Shown: positions 9,527 to 17,072 of the stretch, piece after piece
How the letters are laid out: every line of letters starts with the position of its first letter
Numbering within the stretch: position 1 is the stretch's first letter
Assembly: GCF_024300825.1 (NCBI RefSeq)
Contig: NZ_CP101323.1
Span: forward strand, 3,410,001 to 3,474,000
Length of the DNA: 64,000 nt
From: Natronomonas gomsonensis
GTDB taxonomy: Archaea; Halobacteriota; Halobacteria; Halobacteriales; Haloarculaceae
Direction of reading: 5' to 3'
Notes under the pieces: model-generated
What the model was told of the DNA's origin: nothing
The model's database searches: none
Seen by the model: the letters and a program-made list of their open reading frames with translations, nothing else
Translations under genes and position numbers: made by a program

Positions 9527-9848
9527 CGGCTACACCCACGACCCCGACGCCTTCGACGAGGACGACGAGTACACGCCGGAGACTTCCACCGGTTCCGATG
9601 GCGACGGGAACGAGCGGGACCCGATGACCGTCCACCCCGACGACGTCGACCGTGAGTTCGACAAACGCGGGTGGACGCTCGTCGCGGCTATCTTCGTCGC
9701 GTTCATCGTCATTCCGGGCATCATCTTCGCGTACCCGTATCTCGGCCCTCAGCTCGGGCTCTCGTTTTGGGACACGTATCTCGCCCTCCCGATGGTGCCG
9801 GCCATCGTCCTCGGGATACTCGCGGTGTGGGCGACAACCCGACCCTGA
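9519..9848 (+). CDS. small two-helix membrane protein with acidic N-terminus
   Basis: 109 residues. The first 50 are highly acidic and hydrophilic (residues 5-20 are mostly Asp/Glu). Two membrane helices follow: TLVAAIFVAFIVIPGIIFAYPYL and TYLALPMVPAIVLGILAVWATT. Overlaps the preceding oxidoreductase by 8 bp and ends 48 bp before the MmgE/PrpD gene. Conserved-looking haloarchaeal protein; function unknown. Confidence 0.75.
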   Translation: MSDGYTHDPDAFDEDDEYTPETSTGSDGDGNERDPMTVHPDDVDREFDKRGWTLVAAIFVAFIVIPGIIFAYPYLGPQLGLSFWDTYLALPMVPAIVLGILAVWATTRP

Positions 9849-9896
9849 CCCCGCCGCCTGCGAACGTTTTTGAATCCGGACATGGTATCGTCTGGC

Positions 9897-11141
9897 ATGA
9901 CATCGACTGGGGCTCTCGCGGAGTTCGCGGTGGGCGTCTCCTATGACGGACTGCCCGAGGAGGTTCGGGAGGCGGCGAAGCGCCGCGTGCTCGATGCCGT
10001 CGCCGTCGCAATCGACAGCGTCGGCACCTCGCCGACCGACGGCATCCGCCGCACCGTGGCGACACAGAACGCGACGGGCCGATGCAGGCTGTGGGGTTCG
10101 GAGTTGAGCGCGGCGGCCTCCGACGCCGCGATGTACAACGGCGCGCTGGCGTGTGCGGGCAACGGGACGGTGTTTCTCGCTCCCGCGCTCGGGTCGGCGT
10201 CGATTCCCGTCGCTGCTGTGTTGACGGCCGCGGAGGCCCGAAGCGCGACGGGCGAAGAACTCCTCGCCGGCGTCGCCGCCGCCCACGAGATTCACGGCGA
10301 GTTGGCGTGGCACGCGCCGCTGGACGGGTTCCATCCGGCGACCCACGGCGCCATCGCGGCGGCGGCCGGCGTCGGCCGGGCGCTGGGGTTCGGGACCGGT
10401 CGTCTCGAAAGCGCAATCGGCATCGCGGCCGGCCGGGGAACGCTCGCGGTCGACGACGAGTTCGACCCGGTCGTGGGCGGAAACGCGACACACGGGGCGG
10501 TCTCGGCGTGTCTCCTCGCCGAAAGCGGCGTCGTCGGCCCCGATGCCATCGCAGGACCGGGCGGGTGGCACGACCTCGTCGGGCCGTTCGATTTGGACCT
10601 CGACCCCGGCTGTGAGCGGGTTCGCGACGCGGCCATCCGGCCGTACGATGCCCATCCACACGCCCAGTCGACACTTGAGGCTGCGATGGACCTCGCCTCG
10701 GACGTGACGCTCGACCCCGCCGACATCGATTCGGTCACCGTCGAGACGTATCCGGAAGCCGTCGAGGCGCTCGACCCCGTGACGCTCGCCGCCGCACTCG
10801 TGGACCGCGATGCGACGAAACGCCCCGCCGCCCGCGAGGACCTCCGCCCCGTCGCGTCGACCGTCGAGGCCCGAATCGACGACGAGTTGCGCGAGCGTGC
10901 CGAACGCGGCGAACTGCCCGCCCGCGTCACTGTCGACTGCCACGACGGGGCGACACACGAGGCCGAAGAGAAGTGGTTCACCGGTCACCCCGCACGCGCG
11001 GCGTCGTGGGGTGTCGTTGAGGAGAAGTTCCATGCGTTGGCCGGCGACCGCTACGACGTCGAGCGCCGGAGCGACATCGTCGAGACGGTTCGTGGGTTGG
11101 AAGCGGAGACGGCGGCCGAACTCACCCGGTTGCTCGATTAA
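9897..11141 (+). CDS. MmgE/PrpD family protein
   Basis: 414 residues from the ATG at 9897; earlier in-frame starts at 9870 and 9882 are possible. The family includes 2-methylcitrate dehydratase (propionate catabolism), cis-aconitate decarboxylase and iminodisuccinate epimerase. The N-terminal all-helical domain has the family pattern: EEVREAAKRRVLDAVAVAID, then WGSELSAAASDAAMYNGAL and AAAHEIHGELAW. The smaller C-terminal alpha/beta domain follows (DIDSVTVETYPEAVE). It is shorter than bacterial PrpD (about 480), so the exact reaction is open. A propionate link would be interesting given the propionyl-CoA synthase at 35 kb, but no methylcitrate synthase or lyase is beside it. Confidence 0.8.
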   Translation: MTSTGALAEFAVGVSYDGLPEEVREAAKRRVLDAVAVAIDSVGTSPTDGIRRTVATQNATGRCRLWGSELSAAASDAAMYNGALACAGNGTVFLAPALGSASIPVAAVLTAAEARSATGEELLAGVAAAHEIHGELAWHAPLDGFHPATHGAIAAAAGVGRALGFGTGRLESAIGIAAGRGTLAVDDEFDPVVGGNATHGAVSACLLAESGVVGPDAIAGPGGWHDLVGPFDLDLDPGCERVRDAAIRPYDAHPHAQSTLEAAMDLASDVTLDPADIDSVTVETYPEAVEALDPVTLAAALVDRDATKRPAAREDLRPVASTVEARIDDELRERAERGELPARVTVDCHDGATHEAEEKWFTGHPARAASWGVVEEKFHALAGDRYDVERRSDIVETVRGLEAETAAELTRLLD

Positions 11142-11350
11142 CCGTCGAGGCGGACGGTGTTCGTGTCGGCGTGTTCTGGCGGTTCGGCGTCGAGGTCGTC
11201 GGTCGATGGCGCCGGAACGATGGCGCCGCAGGTTCGGGTGTAGCGGCGCAGTTGCGCACGCGATAGCCCGGCGTGTCGGGCCGCCTCACCCTCCGTCAGC
11301 GTGCCGGTCAGGTGTAGTGCAACCGCGGTCCGAACCTTGTTGTTGTACAT
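11138..11350 (-). CDS. small helix-turn-helix-like protein
   Basis: 70 residues. The segment LTGTLTEGEAARHAGLSRAQLRRYTRTCG (residues 14-42) reads as a MerR/Xre-like helix-turn-helix. The remainder is a short, charged, disordered tail. It may be a small DNA-binding protein or an adaptor. Convergent with, and overlapping by 4 bp, the MmgE/PrpD gene. Divergent from the ferritin-like gene, with the inverted repeat at 11410-11446 between them. Confidence 0.65.
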   Translation of the reverse strand: MYNNKVRTAVALHLTGTLTEGEAARHAGLSRAQLRRYTRTCGAIVPAPSTDDLDAEPPEHADTNTVRLDG

Positions 11351-11409
11351 CGGAACGAATAGGCATACAATACGATATTACCTAAAGCTTTCTACGATAC
11401 TGTGAGACG

Positions 11410-11446
11410 AACATTCGTATTTTATCTACAAACCGCGACGAATGTT
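11410..11446. promoter_or_regulatory. inverted repeat flanking the TATA box of the ferritin-like gene
   Basis: Nine-base arms AACATTCGT (11410-11418) and ACGAATGTT (11438-11446) are perfect inverted repeats with a 19-bp spacer. The spacer contains the AT-rich TATA-like ATTTTATCTA. The placement over a promoter suggests an operator for a dimeric repressor, for example an iron or redox regulator. Regulator identity is inference. Confidence 0.55.
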
Positions 11447-11533
11447 TTCCAAATCCGCGGACAACGGAATCTGTTCGAGAAGAGCCATTTCGAAGGTGGT
11501 TTCTTCACGTTTCGGCCCGAACTCAGAGGTGTC

Positions 11534-11995
11534 ATGTCCGAAGCAACCGAGCGAGTGGTCGAAATCCTGAAGAAGGCCTACAGCGACGAGATGGAGACAG
11601 TGATGAACTACCAGACGAACGCCATCGTGCTTGATGGCGTCCGTGCCGAGGAAATCAAAGAGAGCCTCCAACAGGACATCCAAGAGGAGTTAACCCACGC
11701 CCAACAGTTGGGCCAGCGCCTCAAGCAGTTGGACGCCCGACCTCCGGGGTCCGCGGAGTTCGTCGCCCGACAGGACACCCTCCAGCCGCCGGAGGATTCG
11801 ACGAGCGTGATTTCGGTCATCCGCGGCGTTCTCGACGCCGAGGAGGACGCCATCGAGACTTATCGGACGCTCATCACTGCCGCCGAGGAGGCCGACGACC
11901 CCGTCACCGAGGACCTCGCGGTGACGATTCTGGCCGACGAGGAAGCACACCGAACGGAGTTCCGCGGCTTCGAGAAAGAGTACCAGAACGATTAA
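11534..11995 (+). CDS. ferritin-like di-iron protein (bacterioferritin/DPS-like)
   Basis: 153 residues. Four-helix-bundle spacing with di-iron ligands is visible: a Glu in the first helix (SDEMETVMNYQ), EELTHAQQLGQRL (ExxH), DAEEDAIETYRTL, and ILADEEAHRTEF (ExxH). The protein probably stores or detoxifies iron, or acts like a DPS-type peroxidase. The start at 11534 is supported by an SD-like AGAGGTG just upstream. The frame is open back to 11402, but the extra residues look unlike the family. Probably regulated through the inverted repeat at 11410-11446, which would give a leader of roughly 80-90 nt. Confidence 0.85.
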   Translation: MSEATERVVEILKKAYSDEMETVMNYQTNAIVLDGVRAEEIKESLQQDIQEELTHAQQLGQRLKQLDARPPGSAEFVARQDTLQPPEDSTSVISVIRGVLDAEEDAIETYRTLITAAEEADDPVTEDLAVTILADEEAHRTEFRGFEKEYQND

Positions 11996-12085
11996 CAGCG
12001 AGCGTCATACGGATTGCTGTAGTCTTTTATTGGTCATTGCCGACCTGTACTGCTGATAACCGGAGAACCGTTACACCAATCCGTA

Positions 12086-12679
12086 TCAGTCGTCGGCGAA
12101 GTCCCGCCGCATCGCGATTTCGAACCACGGACAGAGTCGCAGTTGCCGGTACCACTTCGGGTTCTCGTGGAGTCGCTCGTAGGGAACCCACATCAGCCCC
12201 GCGACCTCCTCCTCGTCGGGATCGAGCGTGCGGTCCTCCAGTGTCGCCTGCAGGACCGAACACACCTCCCACTCAAGCCCCTGGTCGAGATAGTAGCGCT
12301 TGTACTCGAATTTGTCCGTCACCCGGAGGTCGCCGTACTGGTCGGGCGTGACGCCGAGTTCCTCTTCGAGGCGCTCCCGGGTCGCCTCGATTTGGGTCTG
12401 CCCCTCGACGGGATGGGAGGCAACCGTCCCGTCCCAGTAGGTGTCCCACAGGCGCTTGTTCGGCGCACGCTGGGCGAGCAACACGTTGCCGTCGCCGTCG
12501 AACAGAAGCGCCGTGAACGCACGGTGGCGGATGCCGTCGCCGGTGTGGGCGTCGAGGCGGTTGACGGGCCCCTCCGGGTTGTCGTCGCCGTCGACTGCGA
12601 TAACGTCTTGGAGGGCGTTTTCGTGGTCGGGCGTCCCCTCCGTTTCCGACCCCGAGGGGTCGATGTCGTCCGTACTCAT
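12086..12679 (-). CDS. idi: type I isopentenyl-diphosphate isomerase-like Nudix protein
   Basis: 197 residues. The protein carries the IDI-1/Nudix domain: IRHRAFTALLFDGDGNVLLAQRAPNKRLWDTYWDGTVASHP, Nudix helix REATRERLEEELGV, and EWEVCSVL with the catalytic Glu position. IDI isomerises IPP and DMAPP for archaeal isoprenoid lipids. The strand that carries the catalytic Cys in bacterial type I enzymes (SVCGHP) here reads TVASHP, so that Cys is replaced by Ala. The first 40 residues are an acidic extension. It may be a haloarchaeal variant or a diverged Nudix hydrolase. Confidence 0.83.
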   Translation of the reverse strand: MSTDDIDPSGSETEGTPDHENALQDVIAVDGDDNPEGPVNRLDAHTGDGIRHRAFTALLFDGDGNVLLAQRAPNKRLWDTYWDGTVASHPVEGQTQIEATRERLEEELGVTPDQYGDLRVTDKFEYKRYYLDQGLEWEVCSVLQATLEDRTLDPDEEEVAGLMWVPYERLHENPKWYRQLRLCPWFEIAMRRDFADD

Positions 12680-12725
12680 GGCTACGAAAACGGGGAGGGT
12701 TGTTAAGGAGGCTTCGACTCGTGAC

Positions 12726-13256
12726 CTACTCGGTCAGCGTCTCGTAGGCCTCGGTGAGTCGCTTGAACTCCGCTTCGTCGCCGCCTCTGTCGGGATGGGC
12801 CTCCTTGATTCGCTCCCGGTAGGCGCGTCTGATTTCGCCCTCGTCGGCGTCGGTGTCCAGCCCCAACCGGCGGTAGGCTTCGGCGCGACTGAGCCCGGGC
12901 GAGGGACCGACATCCGCTCGTTGCCGGCGTTCGCGCTGCTGTCGCTGGTGTTGGCGGCGCTCCCATTCCTCACGCGCCTGCTGGCCGCGTGCGCTATCGA
13001 AGCCGCTTCGGGGGCCGGCGCCGAACCCGCCGCGTCCCTCGCCGGTGCTTCGGGCGCCGGGTTGACTGCGGGCGACGCGCTCCCGGAGTTTCCCCGAGGA
13101 ATGATACCAGAACATGTAGGCGGCGGCACCGAGCGGCAGCGCCACGAAGAACAGCACCGGCTCGACGAGCGCGATGCTCAAAAGCAACACGAGCGCCGTC
13201 ATGGCGCCGAAGACGACGGTGAGACCAAGGACGAGCCGCTCTTTTTGCACACCCAC
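12726..13256 (-). CDS. membrane-anchored J-domain protein
   Basis: 176 residues. Two N-terminal hydrophobic helices (residues 6-26 and 32-50) are followed by an Arg/Gln-rich linker. A C-terminal J domain spans about 118-176 (SRAEAYRRLGLDTDADEGEIRRAYRERIKEAHPDRGGDEAEFKRLTEAY) with the essential HPD. J domains stimulate the ATPase of Hsp70/DnaK, and the membrane anchor suggests recruiting DnaK to the envelope, as for DjlA-like proteins. It lacks the G/F region and zinc domain of true DnaJ. Located 46 bp upstream of idi on the same strand. Confidence 0.88.
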   Translation of the reverse strand: MGVQKERLVLGLTVVFGAMTALVLLLSIALVEPVLFFVALPLGAAAYMFWYHSSGKLRERVARSQPGARSTGEGRGGFGAGPRSGFDSARGQQAREEWERRQHQRQQRERRQRADVGPSPGLSRAEAYRRLGLDTDADEGEIRRAYRERIKEAHPDRGGDEAEFKRLTEAYETLTE

Positions 13257-13320
13257 AGTACGTTCCCGGACACCGTAAATTCGGGGATTGCTTTAGGGGC
13301 ATGGACGCTCAACGTGTCCC

Positions 13321-13530
13321 ATGAGCGTCGCTGGACTCTGTGAAATCTGTGAGTCCGAGACAGTCGAGGACGGCTGTGACCGCTGTGGCCGATTGGTGTG
13401 TGCCAACCACTACGACCGGACCTCCGGGCTGTGTACCGACTGTCTCGCCGAACTGGGCGACCAACCGTCAGACGACTCCGACCGGGAGGAACGGGAGTAC
13501 CCCGACGGCGTCGACGAGTATCGGTTCTAA
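13321..13530 (+). CDS. small zinc-binding Cys-rich protein
   Basis: 69 residues. Three CxxC pairs (CEIC, CDRC, CTDC) plus CANH form a B-box/HIT-like treble cross-brace: GLCEICESETVEDGCDRCGR then VCANHYDRTSGLCTDC. Eight potential ligands suggest two zinc ions. The C-terminal 25 residues are acidic and probably disordered. Likely a protein- or RNA-interaction module; no enzyme signature. It starts 64 bp from the divergent J-domain gene. Confidence 0.82.
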   Translation: MSVAGLCEICESETVEDGCDRCGRLVCANHYDRTSGLCTDCLAELGDQPSDDSDREEREYPDGVDEYRF

Positions 13531-13966
13531 TTTTCACACGCGAGGCGCGGCCTTTCGAACGACCCCGCGGGAAAAATGGCGACTCGGGAGCGTTATTCGA
13601 ACGCCTCCTCGGCGGATGCTGGTAGAAGATAACCCGTTCGTTTCATCCCACGATAACGGCAGAGCGTTACGTCTGACTGCAAACCTGACGCTCTCGGTTC
13701 GGTGCCTCAAGGTATGGTATAGCGGTCGCTCCTCGGTATTAGAGTGACGGGGTAGGTCAGCCAGCGGCAACTACACGTGGAAACCACGCGAATTGAAAGG
13801 TGGCTGTCTGACCGTGCCGTCTGTCTTCTTCTCTCTGCTACCGCTACAAAACCCCTCCGGTACCTACCGGGTGCGTGTCGTTCGAGGAACTCAGTCTGAG
13901 CGCGACGACTTCTGTACCGACCGATTGGTGAATCTGCCGACCAGAAACCCCCATCCGTGACGCCGG
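13531..13966. other. 436-bp gap between convergent genes
   Basis: Both flanking genes end into this gap, so it is not a promoter region for either. I see no convincing protein-coding frame. Base composition is less GC-rich than the genes. It contains the structured candidate RNA at 13746-13821 and a short perfect hairpin CCGGTACCTACCGG (13859-13872 approximately). Confidence 0.6.
13746..13821 (+). ncRNA. candidate structured non-coding RNA
   Basis: Nested complementary arms can form one long imperfect hairpin. GACGG (13746-13750) pairs with CCGTC (13817-13821). GGTCAG (13755-13760) pairs with CTGACC (13808-13813). CAGC (13762-13765) pairs with GCTG (13803-13806). An inner helix CGTGG-AAA-CCACG lies at 13776-13788. 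Asymmetric internal loops separate the inner and outer helices, in the style of a guide or regulatory RNA. A TATA-like GGTATGGTATAG lies about 30 bp upstream. It matches no tRNA, SRP RNA or RNase P landmark that I recognise. The strand is assumed from the TATA-like element. Confidence 0.4.
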
Positions 13967-14776
13967 TTATCGGTATTGATTCAGTCGCTTTTTCAGTCGC
14001 TTCGCGGCGTTGCCCGCCGCTCGAAAGTACGCCGTTTCGTCGTCGGCACCCTCCCCCGCGAAGATGATGCCGCGCGAGGAGTTGACGAGGCCGACGCCGT
14101 CGGCGAGGCCGTATTCGACGGCGGCCTCGGCGTCGCCGCCCTGTGCGCCGACGCCGGGGACGAGGAAGGGCAAATCGACCAACTCCCGGACGGATTCGAG
14201 TTCCTCGGGCGCGGTCGCGCCGACGACCAAGCCGACGTTGTCGTTGTCGTTCCACTCGGCACAGCGTTGGGCGACGTATTCGTACAGCGATTTACCGTTG
14301 CCGACTTCGAGGTTCTGGAAGTCCGCGCCGCCGCTGTTGGAGGTCCGACACAGGACGATGACGCCCTTCTCGGGTTTCGAGAGGTACGGTTCGAGGGTGT
14401 CGCGGCCCATGTAGGGGTTGACGGTCATCGCGTCGGCACCGAGGCCGTCGTCGTCCAGCAGGTCGGCGTACTGCCGGGCGGTGTTGCCGATGTCGCCGCG
14501 TTTGGCGTCCAGGAGGACGGGAACGCCCTTGCCGTGGGCGTAGGCGATGGTCTCCTCCAGCGCCCGCCAGCCGTCGGCGTCCTCGTAGAAGGCGGCGTTG
14601 GGCTTGTAGCAGGCGGCGTGTTCGTGGGTGGCGTCGATGATTCGGCGGTTGAACGCCCACCGCGGGAGATCCGAATCGAGGAACTCTGGCAGGCGGTCGG
14701 GGTCGGGGTCGAGACCGACCGAGACGACGCTGTTGGTCGACTCGATGCGCGCGGCGAGGTCGTCGAAGAAGCTCAT
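13967..14776 (-). CDS. pyrF: orotidine 5'-phosphate decarboxylase
   Basis: 269 residues from MSFFDDLAARIE at 14776. It catalyses the last step of UMP synthesis. The catalytic Lys/Asp motif LLDAKRGDIGNTARQYA is intact, as are CYKPNAAFYE and VPGVGAQGGDAEAA (phosphate loop). The length and the DAKRGDIG form match the longer PyrF subfamily found in actinobacteria and haloarchaea. An in-frame start 27 bp upstream is less likely. Divergent from the HAD hydrolase gene, 71 bp apart. Confidence 0.95.
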   Translation of the reverse strand: MSFFDDLAARIESTNSVVSVGLDPDPDRLPEFLDSDLPRWAFNRRIIDATHEHAACYKPNAAFYEDADGWRALEETIAYAHGKGVPVLLDAKRGDIGNTARQYADLLDDDGLGADAMTVNPYMGRDTLEPYLSKPEKGVIVLCRTSNSGGADFQNLEVGNGKSLYEYVAQRCAEWNDNDNVGLVVGATAPEELESVRELVDLPFLVPGVGAQGGDAEAAVEYGLADGVGLVNSSRGIIFAGEGADDETAYFRAAGNAAKRLKKRLNQYR

Positions 14777-14847
14777 TGTCGGCGCCTTGCGGCGGTGGGG
14801 CAAAACGCTGCCGTTCCGCCCGGACGAGACCCGGAGCCGACCCCTAT

Positions 14848-15540
14848 ATGTCGTCTGGGCCGCTACGGTCGGTCGTGCTCCGCGCCGTCGCCTTCGACCT
14901 CGACGACACGCTCGCGGTTACGGCTCGCGACCGTGAGACACTCTTAGCCGAGGCCGCCGACCGCGCCGACGTGGCACTCGATTTCGGCCGCGAGGACTAC
15001 CTCGCCGCCCACCGGAAACACAGCGGCACCGAGAGCAGACGGCCGGTGTTCGAAGCACTCGCCGGCGAGCAAGCCCCGGCGTTGACTCACGCCTACCGAG
15101 CGGCCGTCGGGGAGGCGATGTCTTCCGTCGACGGCGCCGCAGAGACCGTCGAGAGGCTTCGCGAGCGCTACCGAGTCGGCCTGCTGACTGATGGCCCGGA
15201 CCGAACCCAGCGGGACAAACTCCGACGGCTGGGGTGGCGTGACTACTTCGACGCCGTCGTCGTGACGGGGGCCGTCGGCGCGCCGAAACCCGACCGCGCG
15301 GCGTTCGAGTCGCTGTGTGACGCCCTTGATGTCGCTCCCGAGGAAGCGGCCTACGTCGGCGACGACCCCGACCGGGACGTCGCGGGTGCCGCCGCGGCTG
15401 GTCTCCTCGCGGTACAGGTGACTTATGACGGCGGGCCGGCGGTTCACCCCGACGCTGATGCGTCGTTGTCCCGAAAAGAACTGTCGACGCTACCGACCGT
15501 CCTCGCGGAGTTGGTCGGCGACGGCACGGACGACGCGTAG
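14848..15540 (+). CDS. HAD-superfamily hydrolase
   Basis: 230 residues from the ATG at 14848. HAD motifs are all present: I, VAFDLDDTLAV (nucleophile and acid/base Asp); II, LLTDGPDRTQ; III, GAPKPDRAAFESL (Lys); IV, YVGDDPDRDVAGAAAAG. The cap is of the small alpha-helical type between motifs I and II. Likely a phosphatase acting on a small phosphorylated metabolite such as phosphoglycolate or a nucleotide; the substrate is not determinable. Its 3' end overlaps the convergent gene by about 50 bp. Confidence 0.87.
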   Translation: MSSGPLRSVVLRAVAFDLDDTLAVTARDRETLLAEAADRADVALDFGREDYLAAHRKHSGTESRRPVFEALAGEQAPALTHAYRAAVGEAMSSVDGAAETVERLRERYRVGLLTDGPDRTQRDKLRRLGWRDYFDAVVVTGAVGAPKPDRAAFESLCDALDVAPEEAAYVGDDPDRDVAGAAAAGLLAVQVTYDGGPAVHPDADASLSRKELSTLPTVLAELVGDGTDDA

Positions 15541-15894
15541 CGCCCGCTTTACTTCCGCGCCGCTTTCGACGAAGACGAGCGTCCGCGGCGGGTCAACGGC
15601 CTTCGGCCGGACGCGAAGTCCCTCTCTGTCGGCCACTTCGGCGGCCGTCTGGACGCCGGCGAGGAACTCCACGCGGGCGCGGTCGGAGTGGACGTACACC
15701 TCGACGATTCGGCGCGGTTCGTCGTCGGTTTCGAACGCCACGCCGTAGGCGAAGGCGCCGAACTCCTCGGGGTCGACATCGGGGTCGGCGTCGACCACCG
15801 AGAGCCCCCCGAGGCTACCGCGTTCGTGGCCGTGTATCTCCGAGGAGAGTAGCTGTGCGATTCGCGTACCGTCCGTGGTTTCGTCTTCGACCAT
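15490..15894 (-). CDS. conserved haloarchaeal protein of unknown function
   Basis: 134 residues, acidic, no membrane segment. The pattern is an alternating alpha/beta fold: RIAQLLSSEIHGHE, EFGAFAYGVAFETDDEPRRIVEVYVHSDRARVEF, and TLVFVESGAEVKRALRVVRAVADQL. Its ATG shares one base with the stop of the upstream DUF2240 gene (TAATG), so they are translationally coupled. It overlaps the convergent HAD gene. Not assigned to a function. Confidence 0.72.
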   Translation of the reverse strand: MVEDETTDGTRIAQLLSSEIHGHERGSLGGLSVVDADPDVDPEEFGAFAYGVAFETDDEPRRIVEVYVHSDRARVEFLAGVQTAAEVADREGLRVRPKAVDPPRTLVFVESGAEVKRALRVVRAVADQLREDGR

Positions 15895-16334
15895 TACAGT
15901 TCACCTAGCGCCGTCTCGGCGTGTTGCTGTACGTCGACGGCGTTGCGGTGTGCGTACAGCACGGCGGCGGCCTCGATGGTGACACCCAACTCCGACTGGA
16001 GGCCGTTGACCGCCGCGACGGCTTCCTGTTTGTCGTGGCCGGCGTCGACCAACGCGTCGAGGACGCGCTCGAACGTCGAGCGCTCTTGGAGGATGGACTC
16101 CTCGGGGGTAAACCCCTCGGGGACGTCGACGGACCCGGGGTCGAACGACACCCGCAACTGCCCGTCGTCGCGTTCGAGCAGGCCCTCGCTTGCGGCCACG
16201 TCGACCAGTCGCTTGGCCTGGTCCGGCGAGAACCAATCGCGGTCCAAAGACAGCGCGACGACGAAGGCGCTTTCCCCCATCTCGCGGCTCCCGGATTGAC
16301 GAAACGGCGCCGCGACGGCCGTCCGGAGACTCAT
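15894..16334 (-). CDS. DUF2240-type archaeal protein
   Basis: 146 residues from MSLRTAVAAPFRQSG at 16334. Upstream in-frame residues are low-complexity, supporting this start. The sequence resembles the DUF2240 family: a winged-helix-like first half (SRDWFSPDQAKRLVDVAASEGLLERDDGQLRVSFDP) and a helical second half (FERVLDALVDAGHDKQEAVAAVNGLQSELGVTIEAAAVLYA). Located 55 bp downstream of rnhB on the same strand and coupled to the next gene. The winged-helix-like half hints at a nucleic-acid role, but none can be shown. Confidence 0.78.
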   Translation of the reverse strand: MSLRTAVAAPFRQSGSREMGESAFVVALSLDRDWFSPDQAKRLVDVAASEGLLERDDGQLRVSFDPGSVDVPEGFTPEESILQERSTFERVLDALVDAGHDKQEAVAAVNGLQSELGVTIEAAAVLYAHRNAVDVQQHAETALGEL

Positions 16335-16389
16335 GGCCGCGGAGTGAGGCGGCGGCGAGAAATACCCGTCGGTCTCTGACCGACAGTCG

Positions 16390-17022
16390 TCAAAACTCGT
16401 CGAGTGCGGACTGTTCGGCCGCGGCGAGAACGTCATCGCAGGTCGACCACGACTGACGGGCGCAGTCGGGCAACCCTCCCGTTTCGGCGACGTACTCTCG
16501 CAAGAACGTCCGGGTCGTCGGGTCGGAGGGGTAGCCGCTGCCTACGTCGCCGAAGTGCTCGGCGAGCGTGGCGACATGGCGCTCGCGGGCGCTCTTGGCG
16601 AGAATGCTCGCCGCACCGACCAACTCGTCGGATTCGTCGGCGCGGTGTTCGGCGGCGACGGTCACCTCGGCGTCGAGTCGGTCGGCGACCCGCGACGCGA
16701 AGCGGTCGGCGTCGGTGTCGCCGGCATCACACAGTCCGGCGTCGCCTCCCTCGGCCACCTCGGCGAGTGCCTCGGCGTGAGCGTCGACGGTGAGGTCGTT
16801 CATGTTGCCCGCGTCGATGCGGTCGGGGGTGATTTCGGCGATGCCGACCGTGATGCGGTCGTCTTCACGGAGTCGGTCGGCGAGTGCCTCTCGGCGCGTC
16901 TCGGTCAGTCGCTTCGAGTCGTCGATGCCGTCGGGGAGGGCGTCTCTCGGCGCCCGAACCGCCGCGGCGAACATCGACCCGAGGACGGGGCCTTTGCCGG
17001 CCTCGTCGACGCCGAACTCCAT
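16390..17022 (-). CDS. rnhB: ribonuclease HII
   Basis: 210 residues, normal archaeal length. RNase HII cleaves RNA in RNA-DNA hybrids and single ribonucleotides in DNA. The first metal-ligand pair is in GVDEAGKGPVLGSM (Asp5 and Glu6). Further family blocks are DDSKRLTETRREALADRL, DAGDTDADRFA (third Asp) and ADESDELVGAASILAKSARERHV, and the C-terminal block is GSGYPSDPTTRTFL. First gene of a leftward cluster with the DUF2240 gene and the 15490-15894 gene. Confidence 0.95.
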   Translation of the reverse strand: MEFGVDEAGKGPVLGSMFAAAVRAPRDALPDGIDDSKRLTETRREALADRLREDDRITVGIAEITPDRIDAGNMNDLTVDAHAEALAEVAEGGDAGLCDAGDTDADRFASRVADRLDAEVTVAAEHRADESDELVGAASILAKSARERHVATLAEHFGDVGSGYPSDPTTRTFLREYVAETGGLPDCARQSWSTCDDVLAAAEQSALDEF

Positions 17023-17072
17023 AGCGGCCGCTCGAAGGCGGCCGACATAAAACAGTCGTCAGCGTCGTCGCG

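Noticed and set aside
13776-13800. CRISPR-repeat-like string ending in ATTGAAAGG
   Set aside because: The 3' end resembles archaeal CRISPR repeats, but only one copy exists, there are no spacers, and the stem belongs to the larger hairpin at 13746-13821.
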